Source: Marinomonas profundimaris (GTDB lineage: Bacteria; Pseudomonadota; Gammaproteobacteria; Pseudomonadales; Marinomonadaceae). Taken from it: a DNA stretch of 64,000 nucleotides. Below, piece after piece: positions 17,589 to 25,903 of the stretch. Location: assembly GCF_000508165.1 (NCBI RefSeq), contig NZ_AYOZ01000023.1, positions 1-64,000 on the forward strand. Direction: 5' to 3'. The first letter of the stretch is position 1. Each line of letters begins with the position of its first letter. The notes under the pieces were generated by a model. That model had not been told where the DNA came from. It saw only the letters and a program-made list of their open reading frames with translations, and did not search any database. The position numbers and the translations under genes are program-made.

Positions 17589-18340
17589 GTGAATCCATCC
17601 TCAGTTTGCGAGGCCTGCGCAAATCCTTTGGCGATATAGAAATCATTCGCGGCGTTGATTTTGAGCTGCTCGACCACGAACGCCACGCGATTATTGGCCC
17701 AAATGGCGCAGGAAAATCAACGCTGTTTCACCTTATTTCAGGAAGTTTGACGCCGACATCGGGCGAGATCATCCTTGATCAACAGCAGATTGGGGGCTGG
17801 GAACCTGAGAAGATCAATCACCTTGGTCTTTCTAGATCGTTTCAGATTACCAATATTTTCCCCAAATTAACCACCTTCGAAAACGTTCGGCTCGCCGTTA
17901 TGCGCTCTCATGGGTTGCAGTATGCGTTTTGGAAATTTATTGAACGAGACGTTCGTGTTCGGGAAGAAACGGAAAGGTTACTGGAGATGGTCCGGCTTGA
18001 ATCAAGATCCTCGACGCTGGCGGGCGAAATGTCGTACTCAGAGCAACGTTCTCTGGAAATAGCCATGACTCTCGCTTCTGACCCGAAAGTCATCTTGCTT
18101 GATGAACCCATGGCTGGCATGTCTCACGACGAAACCGACTACACCGCATCGCTGATTCGCGACGTCACCCAAGGGCGCGCCCTGATGATTGTCGAGCACG
18201 ATATGGATGTGGTGTTTTCACTGAGCGATCGAATCAGCGTATTGGTGTACGGCGAAATTATCGCCACAGGAACGCCAGAAGAGATTCGCAACAACGCCAA
18301 AGTCAAGGAAGCCTATCTTGGAGAGGAAGCGACAGCATGA
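17585..18340 (+). CDS. Branched-chain-type ABC ATPase, LivG-like
   Basis: A 251-residue ABC ATPase. Walker A is GPNGAGKST (intact Lys), Walker B is VILLDEPMAGM and the switch His is in IVEHDMDVV. The signature is unusual: MSYSEQ where LivG proteins normally have AYGxQ, so the key second glycine of LSGGQ is replaced by Ser. In an ABC dimer this signature faces the partner's Walker A, which is also altered (see the next gene). It overlaps livM-like and livF-like genes by 4 nt each, so translation is coupled. Confidence 0.87.
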   Translation: MSESILSLRGLRKSFGDIEIIRGVDFELLDHERHAIIGPNGAGKSTLFHLISGSLTPTSGEIILDQQQIGGWEPEKINHLGLSRSFQITNIFPKLTTFENVRLAVMRSHGLQYAFWKFIERDVRVREETERLLEMVRLESRSSTLAGEMSYSEQRSLEIAMTLASDPKVILLDEPMAGMSHDETDYTASLIRDVTQGRALMIVEHDMDVVFSLSDRISVLVYGEIIATGTPEEIRNNAKVKEAYLGEEATA

Positions 18341-19056
18341 CGACAACCAACACCTTATTAGCTGTAAACGATCTGCACGCACATTATGGTAAAAGCCATA
18401 TTTTGCATGGTGTGACGTTCGATGTGGGTCAGAACGAAGTCGTTAGTCTACTGGGACGCAATGGCTCTGGCCGCTCGACAACGCTGAAGGCAATCATGGG
18501 GATTGTGCCGCCAACCCAAGGGTCTATTCTCCTTAATGACCGACAGCTCGCCAAAGCCAAAAGCTATGAGATATGCCGTTCTGGCATTGCCTATGTGCCC
18601 GAAGAGCGTGAAGTGTTTGCCAATTTGACGGTGGATGAAAATCTTCGCATGGGAGAACAAGCGGCCAAAAAAGGCGCCACGCAATGGACAGTGGAAGACA
18701 TGTTTGCGTATTTCCCTCGCTTAAAAGAGCGCCGCAACGTCAAAGCGGGCAGCATCTCGGGCGGCGAACAACAAATGCTTACCATGTGCCGTTCACTCTT
18801 GGGCAATCCATTGGTCATCCTTATTGATGAACCCACCGAAGGGCTGGCACCAAAAATCGTCAGCGCGGTGGGGGAATGCATTATGGATCTTCAGCGTAAA
18901 AATGTTTCCGTGGTGCTGGTCGAACAGAAACTTACGATTGCTCTCAAAGTGTCCTCCCGAGTGTGTGTGGTAGGACACGGCCAAATCGTTTTTGAAGGCA
19001 CGCCTCAGCATCTCATGGAAGATGAAAAGCTACTTGCCGACTGGTTGGCGGTTTAA
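18337..19056 (+). CDS. Branched-chain-type ABC ATPase, LivF-like, Walker A Lys replaced by Arg
   Basis: A 239-residue ABC ATPase of the LivF type (YVPEEREVFANLTVDENLRMG is typical). The signature SGGEQQM, Walker B VILIDEPTEGLAP and the following VEQ motif are normal. Walker A reads GRNGSGRST, with Arg (codon CGC) where the catalytic Lys is expected. The degenerate site would pair with the Ser-containing signature of the LivG-like partner, leaving one canonical and one degenerate ATP site. GGAGAGGAAG precedes the start. Confidence 0.87.
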   Translation: MTTTNTLLAVNDLHAHYGKSHILHGVTFDVGQNEVVSLLGRNGSGRSTTLKAIMGIVPPTQGSILLNDRQLAKAKSYEICRSGIAYVPEEREVFANLTVDENLRMGEQAAKKGATQWTVEDMFAYFPRLKERRNVKAGSISGGEQQMLTMCRSLLGNPLVILIDEPTEGLAPKIVSAVGECIMDLQRKNVSVVLVEQKLTIALKVSSRVCVVGHGQIVFEGTPQHLMEDEKLLADWLAV

Positions 19057-19092
19057 AACAACAATAATAATTTTGATTGAAAGGAATTGAAT

Positions 19093-20031
19093 ATGTCTAC
19101 CACTGACAAAGTCATTATTTCATGTGCGGTAACGGGTTCTGTGCATACTCCATCGATGTCGCCTTACCTTCCACTAACGCCGGATCAGATCACCGAGCAA
19201 GCCATTGACGCCGCCAACGCCGGTGCGGCAATTCTTCATTTGCATGCCCGCGACCCTATTGATGGTCGACCAACACCAGACCCAAAAGTGTTTGATCAAT
19301 TCGTGCCACGCATCAAAGCCGCCACAAACGCCGTGATTAATATCACCACAGGCGGCAGCACTCGCATGACAATGGAAGAACGTTTGGCCTATCCCATTCA
19401 GGCACAACCCGAAATGTGCTCGATCAACATGGGGTCGATGAACTTCTCGATTCACCCTGCAGCACGAAAAATTCAAGAGTGGATTCACCCATGGGAAAAG
19501 CCTTATATAGAAGGGATGGAAGACATGATCTTCCGCAACACATTCAAAGACATTAAATACATACTGCAAACACTGGGCGATGGATTCGGAACAAAATTTG
19601 AATTTGAATGTTACGACGTTGGGCACCTCTATTCTCTCGCCCATTTTATGGATGAAGGGTTAATAAAAGGGCCCGTTTTCATTCAGTCCATTTATGGCAT
19701 TTTGGGTGGCATTGGCGCAGACCCAGAAAACCTATCCATCATGAGAACGACGGCGGATCGATTGTTCGGACGAGAAAACTATCGCTTCTCGGTGCTCGGT
19801 GCCGGTCGACACCAAATGCCACTGCTCACCATGGCGGCCATCATGGGCGGTAATGTTCGCGTTGGCTTAGAAGACAGTTTGTTTATTGGCAAAGGCCAGC
19901 TCGCGCATTCCTGCGCCGACCAAGTACGAAAGATCCGACGTATTCTTGAAGAGCTTTCCATGGAAATCGCGACGCCAGAAGAAGCTCGCATCATGCTGGG
20001 CCTTAAAGGCAAAGATGCGGTGAATTTTTAG
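19093..20031 (+). CDS. Beta-keto acid cleavage enzyme (BKACE/Kce family, DUF849)
   Basis: About 312 residues. BKACE enzymes are Zn- or metal-dependent and convert a beta-keto acid plus acetyl-CoA to acetoacetate plus a shorter acyl-CoA. The metal-binding HLHARD motif (His49, His51) and a later conserved Glu in VGLEDS (Glu260) are present, and the GAGRHQMP stretch fits the family. AAGGA lies 7 nt before the ATG at 19093; an upstream TTG is less likely. It closes the SDR-ABC operon, implying that the SDR makes its beta-keto substrate. Substrate type cannot be fixed by eye; dehydrocarnitine-like or 3-oxo carboxylates are possible. Confidence 0.88.
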   Translation: MSTTDKVIISCAVTGSVHTPSMSPYLPLTPDQITEQAIDAANAGAAILHLHARDPIDGRPTPDPKVFDQFVPRIKAATNAVINITTGGSTRMTMEERLAYPIQAQPEMCSINMGSMNFSIHPAARKIQEWIHPWEKPYIEGMEDMIFRNTFKDIKYILQTLGDGFGTKFEFECYDVGHLYSLAHFMDEGLIKGPVFIQSIYGILGGIGADPENLSIMRTTADRLFGRENYRFSVLGAGRHQMPLLTMAAIMGGNVRVGLEDSLFIGKGQLAHSCADQVRKIRRILEELSMEIATPEEARIMLGLKGKDAVNF

Positions 20032-20062
20032 TCACTGAACATCATCTTTTTGAATCCGCTTG

Positions 20063-20106
20063 AACCGCACAAACACCCCCTCTGCCGAGTGATTGTTTGT
20101 GCGGTT
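20063..20106 (+). terminator. Hairpin ending the SDR-ABC-BKACE operon
   Basis: A perfect 13-bp stem (AACCGCACAAACA at 20063-20075, TGTTTGTGCGGTT at 20094-20106) with an 18-nt loop lies 32 nt after the BKACE stop. Only TT follows, so it is a weak U-tract terminator or a 3' end stabiliser. Confidence 0.65.
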
Positions 20107-20285
20107 TGCTATGAATTTCCTCAAAGCATTGTCCTACCAATGAATTATCACTTTTATTTAGATTTACATCGGGAAGTTACTCTACAAAACTGAACAATTT
20201 AATCGGCATATTTCAGCATCAATCGGTTAAAATCTGTTCCACATTACCCAATCTCACCAACAGATTTCGTTACGGAAGATGATTC

Positions 20286-21995
20286 ATGACTGCCAGCTGC
20301 CGCTTCACTTTTCGTCTCATGATGCTGATTTTTCCATTTTGGTTGATGCCCTCTCTCACTTTCGCGGCCATCCCAACCCTCGTCATCGAGGGGGATACCG
20401 TAAAACTTGAGCAGTTTCAAATGGGTTACTTTGTCGACTCGACGGAAAAAATGTCTTTTCCAGAAGTGCAAAGACAAGACTTCCAACCGTCTTCCAACAG
20501 CGTATCTCTAGGGTTAGAAGCCAAGACAACGTGGGCACAGATCAAGCTTGAGAATGTCAACTCAACCGCGTTAAAACTGTACCTTCATGATCCGTATGCG
20601 TACCACAATCATATCCTTGAACTATATGAAGTGGTCGATGGCAAGTTAACTCGCCAACGTATATTGGATATGGATCGTAAAGAAACTCAGCAATGGATGT
20701 ATCGAGGTAGCGCAGTATTTGATATTACATTGCCTCCTAAATCACACAAAACCCTGTACATCAGAAGTGTCTCGTCTTCACATCAATGGTTCAGCCTTAG
20801 TCTTTATGATGAAGATGATTCCAAAAGAGCGCTATTAACCTTATTCACAGACATCGCCTTGTTGGTCGGCGTTCTACTTGCGCTCATGGTGTATAACTTA
20901 TTGTTGTTCTTGTCGTCCCGCTTACGAGAGCACTTTTTTTACGCTTGTTATCTTGTGTCTGGGGGATTTTGGATTGCGCTGACGTATGGTTTATTAGGCA
21001 ACTTGTTCGATGTCTACGGAACGATGACATTGAAATGGCACCTTTCATTGGGTGCCATGCCCATCTTTTTACTGCTGTTCATGATCCATATTTTCGAGAC
21101 GAAGAAAAAATACCCGATAGAACATTGGGCGTTGCTGCTGAATATTTCCTTGTTAGTCGCCAATGCTATTTATGGCTTGTTTGATATTGTTACGGCCTTG
21201 AGTTATTCCAGCACATTAGCCGCCATCATGATGATCATCAGTCTTTCCGTCACCCTGTCGATGCTGATCCGTAAACACCCCATGGCTCTTTTCTTTTTAT
21301 TAGGTCACGGCTTATTTGTTTTCTTTAGTTCGTTGTCCGTTTTGTTTTACAAAGGAATGGTTGAGTTTAATTACATCAATAGCCACGGCGTGGGCATTGG
21401 CATCATGGTAGAAGCACTGGTGTTGTCGCTCATCATTGCTTATCGTATTCGCATGCTGGAAAACTTAAAAGTGGCTCAAGTTGAGCTCAAATTATTGGCT
21501 TCCACGGACTCGCTAACACAGCTGTTTAATCGTCGGCATTTCAGCAATGAAGCAAACGCCATCTTGGAAAAAAACCAACGCGCCAAAGAAGCGATCACCG
21601 TAACGGTGCTTGATATTGATTTTTTCAAAAAAATTAATGATGCCTACGGGCACGGGTTAGGTGACAAAGTCATTATCCGCGTTGCCGATGCACTAAGAGC
21701 TCAGTGTCGTCGCCAAGATATTTTTGCACGATATGGCGGAGAAGAATTCGTGATTCTGATGCCGAATACCTACCTCAACGAGGCCTATACTTTGGCTGAG
21801 CGTATCCGCCAAGAGCTTGAAAACGTTGTGATTCCAATTGACCAACAGCAATCCGTCAGCTTTACTGTCAGTATAGGTATCGCTGAAGTGGACGCAGAGA
21901 CACCGGATCTTCAAGCCGCCATTAACCGGGCCGACAAAGCCCTTTATAAAGCAAAAAATAATGGTCGGAACCAATCTCAGCGATTTTCACCGTAA
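20286..21995 (+). CDS. 7TMR-DISM diguanylate cyclase
   Basis: A 569-residue inner-membrane protein: signal peptide, periplasmic 7TMR-DISMED2-like domain (~40-165), seven membrane segments (~190-385), then a GGDEF domain (~405-565). The active site is GGEEF in ARYGGEEFVIL, and RRQD five residues before it is the c-di-GMP inhibitory (I) site, so it should be an active, product-inhibited cyclase making c-di-GMP from GTP. DISMED2 domains are thought to sense carbohydrates or related ligands. GGAAGA precedes the ATG. Confidence 0.87.
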   Translation: MTASCRFTFRLMMLIFPFWLMPSLTFAAIPTLVIEGDTVKLEQFQMGYFVDSTEKMSFPEVQRQDFQPSSNSVSLGLEAKTTWAQIKLENVNSTALKLYLHDPYAYHNHILELYEVVDGKLTRQRILDMDRKETQQWMYRGSAVFDITLPPKSHKTLYIRSVSSSHQWFSLSLYDEDDSKRALLTLFTDIALLVGVLLALMVYNLLLFLSSRLREHFFYACYLVSGGFWIALTYGLLGNLFDVYGTMTLKWHLSLGAMPIFLLLFMIHIFETKKKYPIEHWALLLNISLLVANAIYGLFDIVTALSYSSTLAAIMMIISLSVTLSMLIRKHPMALFFLLGHGLFVFFSSLSVLFYKGMVEFNYINSHGVGIGIMVEALVLSLIIAYRIRMLENLKVAQVELKLLASTDSLTQLFNRRHFSNEANAILEKNQRAKEAITVTVLDIDFFKKINDAYGHGLGDKVIIRVADALRAQCRRQDIFARYGGEEFVILMPNTYLNEAYTLAERIRQELENVVIPIDQQQSVSFTVSIGIAEVDAETPDLQAAINRADKALYKAKNNGRNQSQRFSP

Positions 21996-22023
21996 CGAAA
22001 ATTGTGCTTAAGGGTCTGAAATA

Positions 22024-22048
22024 AGGCTACGTTTAACACACGTAGCCT
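22024..22048. other. Hairpin between the two diguanylate cyclase genes
   Basis: AGGCTACGT (22024-22032) and ACGTAGCCT (22040-22048) form a perfect 9-bp stem with a 7-nt loop, 29 nt after the first cyclase stop. No T run follows; it may be a weak terminator or mRNA end. Confidence 0.5.
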
Positions 22049-22125
22049 AGGTGTATTGCCAAAATACATCGATCAAGAACGACTAACACGTTAGCGCCTT
22101 AGTCTTCCTTTTTTTGAGAAATGAT

Positions 22126-23778
22126 ATGTTAAAGACAATAAAGACTAAGATTATCACGACATACTCTTTGGTTATGATCGCGTTCACATCGACGCTTTTA
22201 TTAACCACGTTTCTCACTGAACGTAATCGTGTACTGGATTTGGAGCTCGAAAAATCCATCGAAATATCAAGAATGCACGCCGAAATACTAGGCCACGAGT
22301 TCAGCCGATACATCACCATGTTGCAAATGGTGAGCTACAACCCCGAGATACAACTCAGAAATAAAGACAGCATCGATTTTCAATTAAAAAAATTACTGAC
22401 GCTCGGCAAAGGTGACTTCATTAATGCCATTTATATCGATCAAGACCTCATGCTGACGGACGCAAATGGCAACACCAATAAGGTCACTCATCCTGCTTTT
22501 TTAAAGGCAGAGCAGTGGGCAGGAAAGGAATACAACATCAGCACGCCTGTGTTTAGCCGATTCGAGAAAAAGCCCGTTATTATCGTCGCGGTTCCAATTT
22601 TGAATAATTTGGAGCAATGGACAGGTACCATTGGCGTCGCCCTTCCGCTTAGCGCAATTACTAAAAAACTGTCTTTTATTAAATTAACCAAAGGCAGTTA
22701 TGCTTGGTTAGCCGATTCGAATGGCATGATTGTCTCTCATCCAGACGAACGCTTTATTATGAAGGTGCAGCTGTCCACCACCAACAGTGATACCTTTCCT
22801 GGTTTCGGTGATATCGTGAAACGAACTCAGGTAGAAAGCCACGGCTATGGGCATTATTTAGACACCAGAATAAACGAATCCAAAGTGGTTACCTTCGCCA
22901 AAATCAGCAACTTGCCCGGCTGGAACTTATTCGTCACGACCAAAAAGTCTGAGGTGTTTCATGAGGTTTACGAAATACTCTCCAATGTGATCGTCACATC
23001 TGTTGTTTTGATGCTGATTTTTCTCTTATTAATCAATAGACTGTCTAGAAATCTTGTTCGGCCTTTGCTTCGTCTATCCAAACACGTCAAGGCATCCGTT
23101 AATGACAAACACCATCAATTTGATGTCATAGAATCCAACGATGAAATTGGCCAGTTATCCAAAGCCTTTGATGATGCCTTCAAAAAAATACACTCTCATA
23201 CCGCGTATTTGGAAGAAGTGGTGAGCCGTCGTACACAAGAAATTCATTCGAAAAATGTGATTCTGAAAAGCCAAAACAAAGCACTGGAAGACATTGCCTC
23301 CTTAGACCCTCTTACCCATCTATATAACCGTCGCGCATTTAATGTCTTAATAGAAAAAGAAGTTCTCCATAATACAAAACACTCTCTACCACCGACCTTG
23401 GTGGTGTTAGACATTGACCATTTCAAAAAAATAAACGACCAATTTGGGCACGATGTGGGTGATGACATCTTGTGCCTTCTTGCCCATGAATTGTCGGAAA
23501 CAAACCAAAGTGGAAATGACCATATCACCTGTCGATGGGGCGGAGAAGAATTTGTAATTCTCATACCCAACGCATCGAAAGATACGGTTTCAAGCTATAT
23601 GACAGCGTTACAAGAAAAGATAGCAAACGCCAATTTTTCCCCGATTGAAAAGCTAACGTTTAGTGCTGGCGTTGCCACTATGTGGCCAGATGAGACGTTT
23701 AAAGAATGGTTCCAAAGAGCGGATAGAGCCATGTATGACGCAAAAGCCGCCGGTAGAGATAACTTCATTTGGGGTTAG
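22126..23778 (+). CDS. Cache-HAMP diguanylate cyclase
   Basis: About 550 residues: an N-terminal membrane segment, a periplasmic Cache-type sensing domain (~35-280), a second membrane segment (~285-310), HAMP (~315-365), a short coiled coil and a GGDEF domain (~390-550). GGEEF (RWGGEEFVILIPN) is intact, but the preceding residues lack the RxxD inhibitory site, unlike the upstream cyclase. The ATG at 22126 is preferred over an in-frame TTG at 22114. The gene ends exactly where a truncated MFS gene begins, with its stop codon lying within that MFS sequence, so its own original end may have been replaced. Confidence 0.85.
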   Translation: MLKTIKTKIITTYSLVMIAFTSTLLLTTFLTERNRVLDLELEKSIEISRMHAEILGHEFSRYITMLQMVSYNPEIQLRNKDSIDFQLKKLLTLGKGDFINAIYIDQDLMLTDANGNTNKVTHPAFLKAEQWAGKEYNISTPVFSRFEKKPVIIVAVPILNNLEQWTGTIGVALPLSAITKKLSFIKLTKGSYAWLADSNGMIVSHPDERFIMKVQLSTTNSDTFPGFGDIVKRTQVESHGYGHYLDTRINESKVVTFAKISNLPGWNLFVTTKKSEVFHEVYEILSNVIVTSVVLMLIFLLLINRLSRNLVRPLLRLSKHVKASVNDKHHQFDVIESNDEIGQLSKAFDDAFKKIHSHTAYLEEVVSRRTQEIHSKNVILKSQNKALEDIASLDPLTHLYNRRAFNVLIEKEVLHNTKHSLPPTLVVLDIDHFKKINDQFGHDVGDDILCLLAHELSETNQSGNDHITCRWGGEEFVILIPNASKDTVSSYMTALQEKIANANFSPIEKLTFSAGVATMWPDETFKEWFQRADRAMYDAKAAGRDNFIWG

Positions 23779-23954
23779 CGCTGTCGGGTATGGCGCAGCT
23801 GATTGGGTATACATTGGCCGCGATTGGGCCGGTGATGATAGGCGCATTGTTCGACTGGCATCAATCTTGGACATTGCCCTTGTTTGTGATGTTAGCGATT
23901 TGTTTCGTGTGGTTAGTGTTAGGCTGGATCGCAAGCCCTAAGCCAAAACAATAA
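23769..23954 (+). pseudogene. 3' remnant of a second CynX/NimT-like MFS gene
   Basis: The frame encodes the last ~58 residues of an MFS protein, starting at ALSGMAQLIGYTLAAIGP and ending in SPKPKQ. By eye 45 of 58 residues match the C-terminus of the intact MFS protein ending at 10937. The first ten or so membrane segments are absent and no ribosome site is seen. It overlaps the last 10 bases of the cyclase gene. With the AraC remnant at 6891 it marks two ends of what was probably one divergent pair. Confidence 0.85.
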
Positions 23955-23994
23955 GCCGCAATTTCTCCCATTTAGTTTGGTAAAAAATCCCAGA

Positions 23995-25899
23995 TCAGTT
24001 CTCTTCTTCTGTGATTTTTTGCTCCAATGGAACAGTCAACGTAAAAGTAGTACCCACACCAACCTCCGTTTCCACATCGATACGACCTCTCATCAATGTG
24101 TTTACCCATTGGCTGACTAAGTGTAGCCCCAGCCCCGTGTGTTTATTCGTGCGCCCTGTTGTGGCAAAAGGATCAAAAATCCGTTTTTTCATTTCAGGGG
24201 AAATTCCACGACCATTGTCTTTGAGCATCAGCACCAAATTGTCGGCGTCCTGTTTCGCAGTGAGCGTGATCAACCCTTTGTCCAATCGCTGAAATCCGTG
24301 GTCTAACGCGTTATCGATCAGATTTTGCAGTATTTGCGACATGATTCCCGGAAAACCCAACATTTTGATATTTTGCGGTACATCGATGTGTACTTTAATC
24401 TCTGGACGTTTTTTTAGCACAGGCTTGTAAGTGAACATAATGTCACTCACAACATTGTGAAAAAAGAAGGTTTGGGTTTCCTGCGCCGTTCGATCTGACA
24501 CAATACGTTTGAAGCTTGAGACCACCTCCAGTGCTCGAAGAAGGTTTTTTTCGGCAATAGAAAGCGAATTGTTCATGCCTTCCGCTGCTTTTTTAGAGAG
24601 TAAATCCGACTCTTTATCCAGCCAAATTTTGCACGACGACAACGCCATTCTGACGCCGCCCAACGGTGTGTGCATTTCATGAGCCAGCCCTGCTACCATG
24701 AGTCCTAACGACGATAGCTTGCTGGTCTCGACCAATTCATCCTGCAAATCCACGAGTCGTGAATTGGTCAAACGCAGCTGCTGGTTTGCCAGCTCGGCTT
24801 GCTCTTTTTCTTGCTGAACCAATTTCAACAATCGATAGGTTTCGAATTGCGCTACGATTTGACGCCACACCAGCCAAGCAATTATCAAAAAACTGATACT
24901 CGCAATGGCCACAATGGTCGCAAGCATCGTTCTTTGCCATAGGGCGAATACTTCAGCGTGAGACTGGGCTACAAAATACAGTAACGGTACTTTTGTCCCC
25001 TCTTTCACCACTTCTTCTTCGTCTATATGTAGTTTTAGCAACCCCCATAATCGGTTGTCGTCGAAGATTCTTTCCAACCCATCGATGGCGTTTATTTCTT
25101 GCCAAATCTCAGGAAAGTGAGTCGCTATGTTAAATCGCGCATCTTGCAGGTAAAGAATACCGCCCCATTCAAGGCTCTTGTTGGACGACAGCATCCAGAA
25201 TCCATTCGCGTCCAATATTTCCAAATTCACGCCATCTCCGCTGAACGAACGCATCAGCTCAAATAGCTTTGTCAGGTCATAATTGACCACCAGAATGCCG
25301 GGCATATTCCCGTCTATACGAACCACCCCACGAACCGTTGGTTGAAAGGGTCGCACAATTTCTTGATTTTCTATGTTGAGGTCAAGTGACGAGATGTAAA
25401 CGGTGTTGTCTCCAACACGAGGGGCGTTTTTCACATAGCCTCGATCCGATTTGTCTTGCAGCTGAGACTCTGAAACACGGGTGATCACACCATCTTGGGC
25501 ATTAATACGAACTAACTCCTGACCATTTGGCGCGATCCAGCGCACTTGTGAAATCAAGCGAGACGTCTGCGCAAAGCGACTAAATTCATCCGCAACTCGC
25601 ACCTTCCAATCGTCACTCGATGCCATCTGGTCGGACGCTGGAGCCTGTTGAGATATCAGGCGGGCATTCACACTGTTGCGTAGTAGCAAGGTCACACGCT
25701 TAATATGGCCAATTTCTCGACTAAAAGCGCTCGCGCTACGTGACAACACCTCCGATTCAGTCCAAGCAAGCTGACTGATTTTATTGTCTAGAAAGTAACG
25801 GTAGCTGCCAAAGCTCAGTACAGTGATGAACACGGCAATGGCAGACATGCACATAAATATTTGCGTTTTCTTGCGTCCGAAATACTTTTTTAGTGTCAT
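23995..25899 (-). CDS. Membrane sensor histidine kinase
   Basis: About 634 residues: one N-terminal membrane segment, a long periplasmic Cache/CHASE-like sensing region (~35-320), a second membrane segment (~330), a coiled coil, then HisKA with the phospho-accepting His in AGLAHEMHTPLGG and HATPase (NLIDNALDHGF; DNGRGISPEMKKRIFDPF; GLGLHLV). All catalytic boxes are intact. The frame is open to 25983, but ATG 25899 gives a proper membrane anchor and lies 4 nt after the stop of the REC-EAL gene, pointing to coupled translation. The REC domain of that neighbour is the likely phosphate recipient. Confidence 0.87.
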   Translation of the reverse strand: MTLKKYFGRKKTQIFMCMSAIAVFITVLSFGSYRYFLDNKISQLAWTESEVLSRSASAFSREIGHIKRVTLLLRNSVNARLISQQAPASDQMASSDDWKVRVADEFSRFAQTSRLISQVRWIAPNGQELVRINAQDGVITRVSESQLQDKSDRGYVKNAPRVGDNTVYISSLDLNIENQEIVRPFQPTVRGVVRIDGNMPGILVVNYDLTKLFELMRSFSGDGVNLEILDANGFWMLSSNKSLEWGGILYLQDARFNIATHFPEIWQEINAIDGLERIFDDNRLWGLLKLHIDEEEVVKEGTKVPLLYFVAQSHAEVFALWQRTMLATIVAIASISFLIIAWLVWRQIVAQFETYRLLKLVQQEKEQAELANQQLRLTNSRLVDLQDELVETSKLSSLGLMVAGLAHEMHTPLGGVRMALSSCKIWLDKESDLLSKKAAEGMNNSLSIAEKNLLRALEVVSSFKRIVSDRTAQETQTFFFHNVVSDIMFTYKPVLKKRPEIKVHIDVPQNIKMLGFPGIMSQILQNLIDNALDHGFQRLDKGLITLTAKQDADNLVLMLKDNGRGISPEMKKRIFDPFATTGRTNKHTGLGLHLVSQWVNTLMRGRIDVETEVGVGTTFTLTVPLEQKITEEEN

Positions 25900-25903
25900 C
25901 GAA

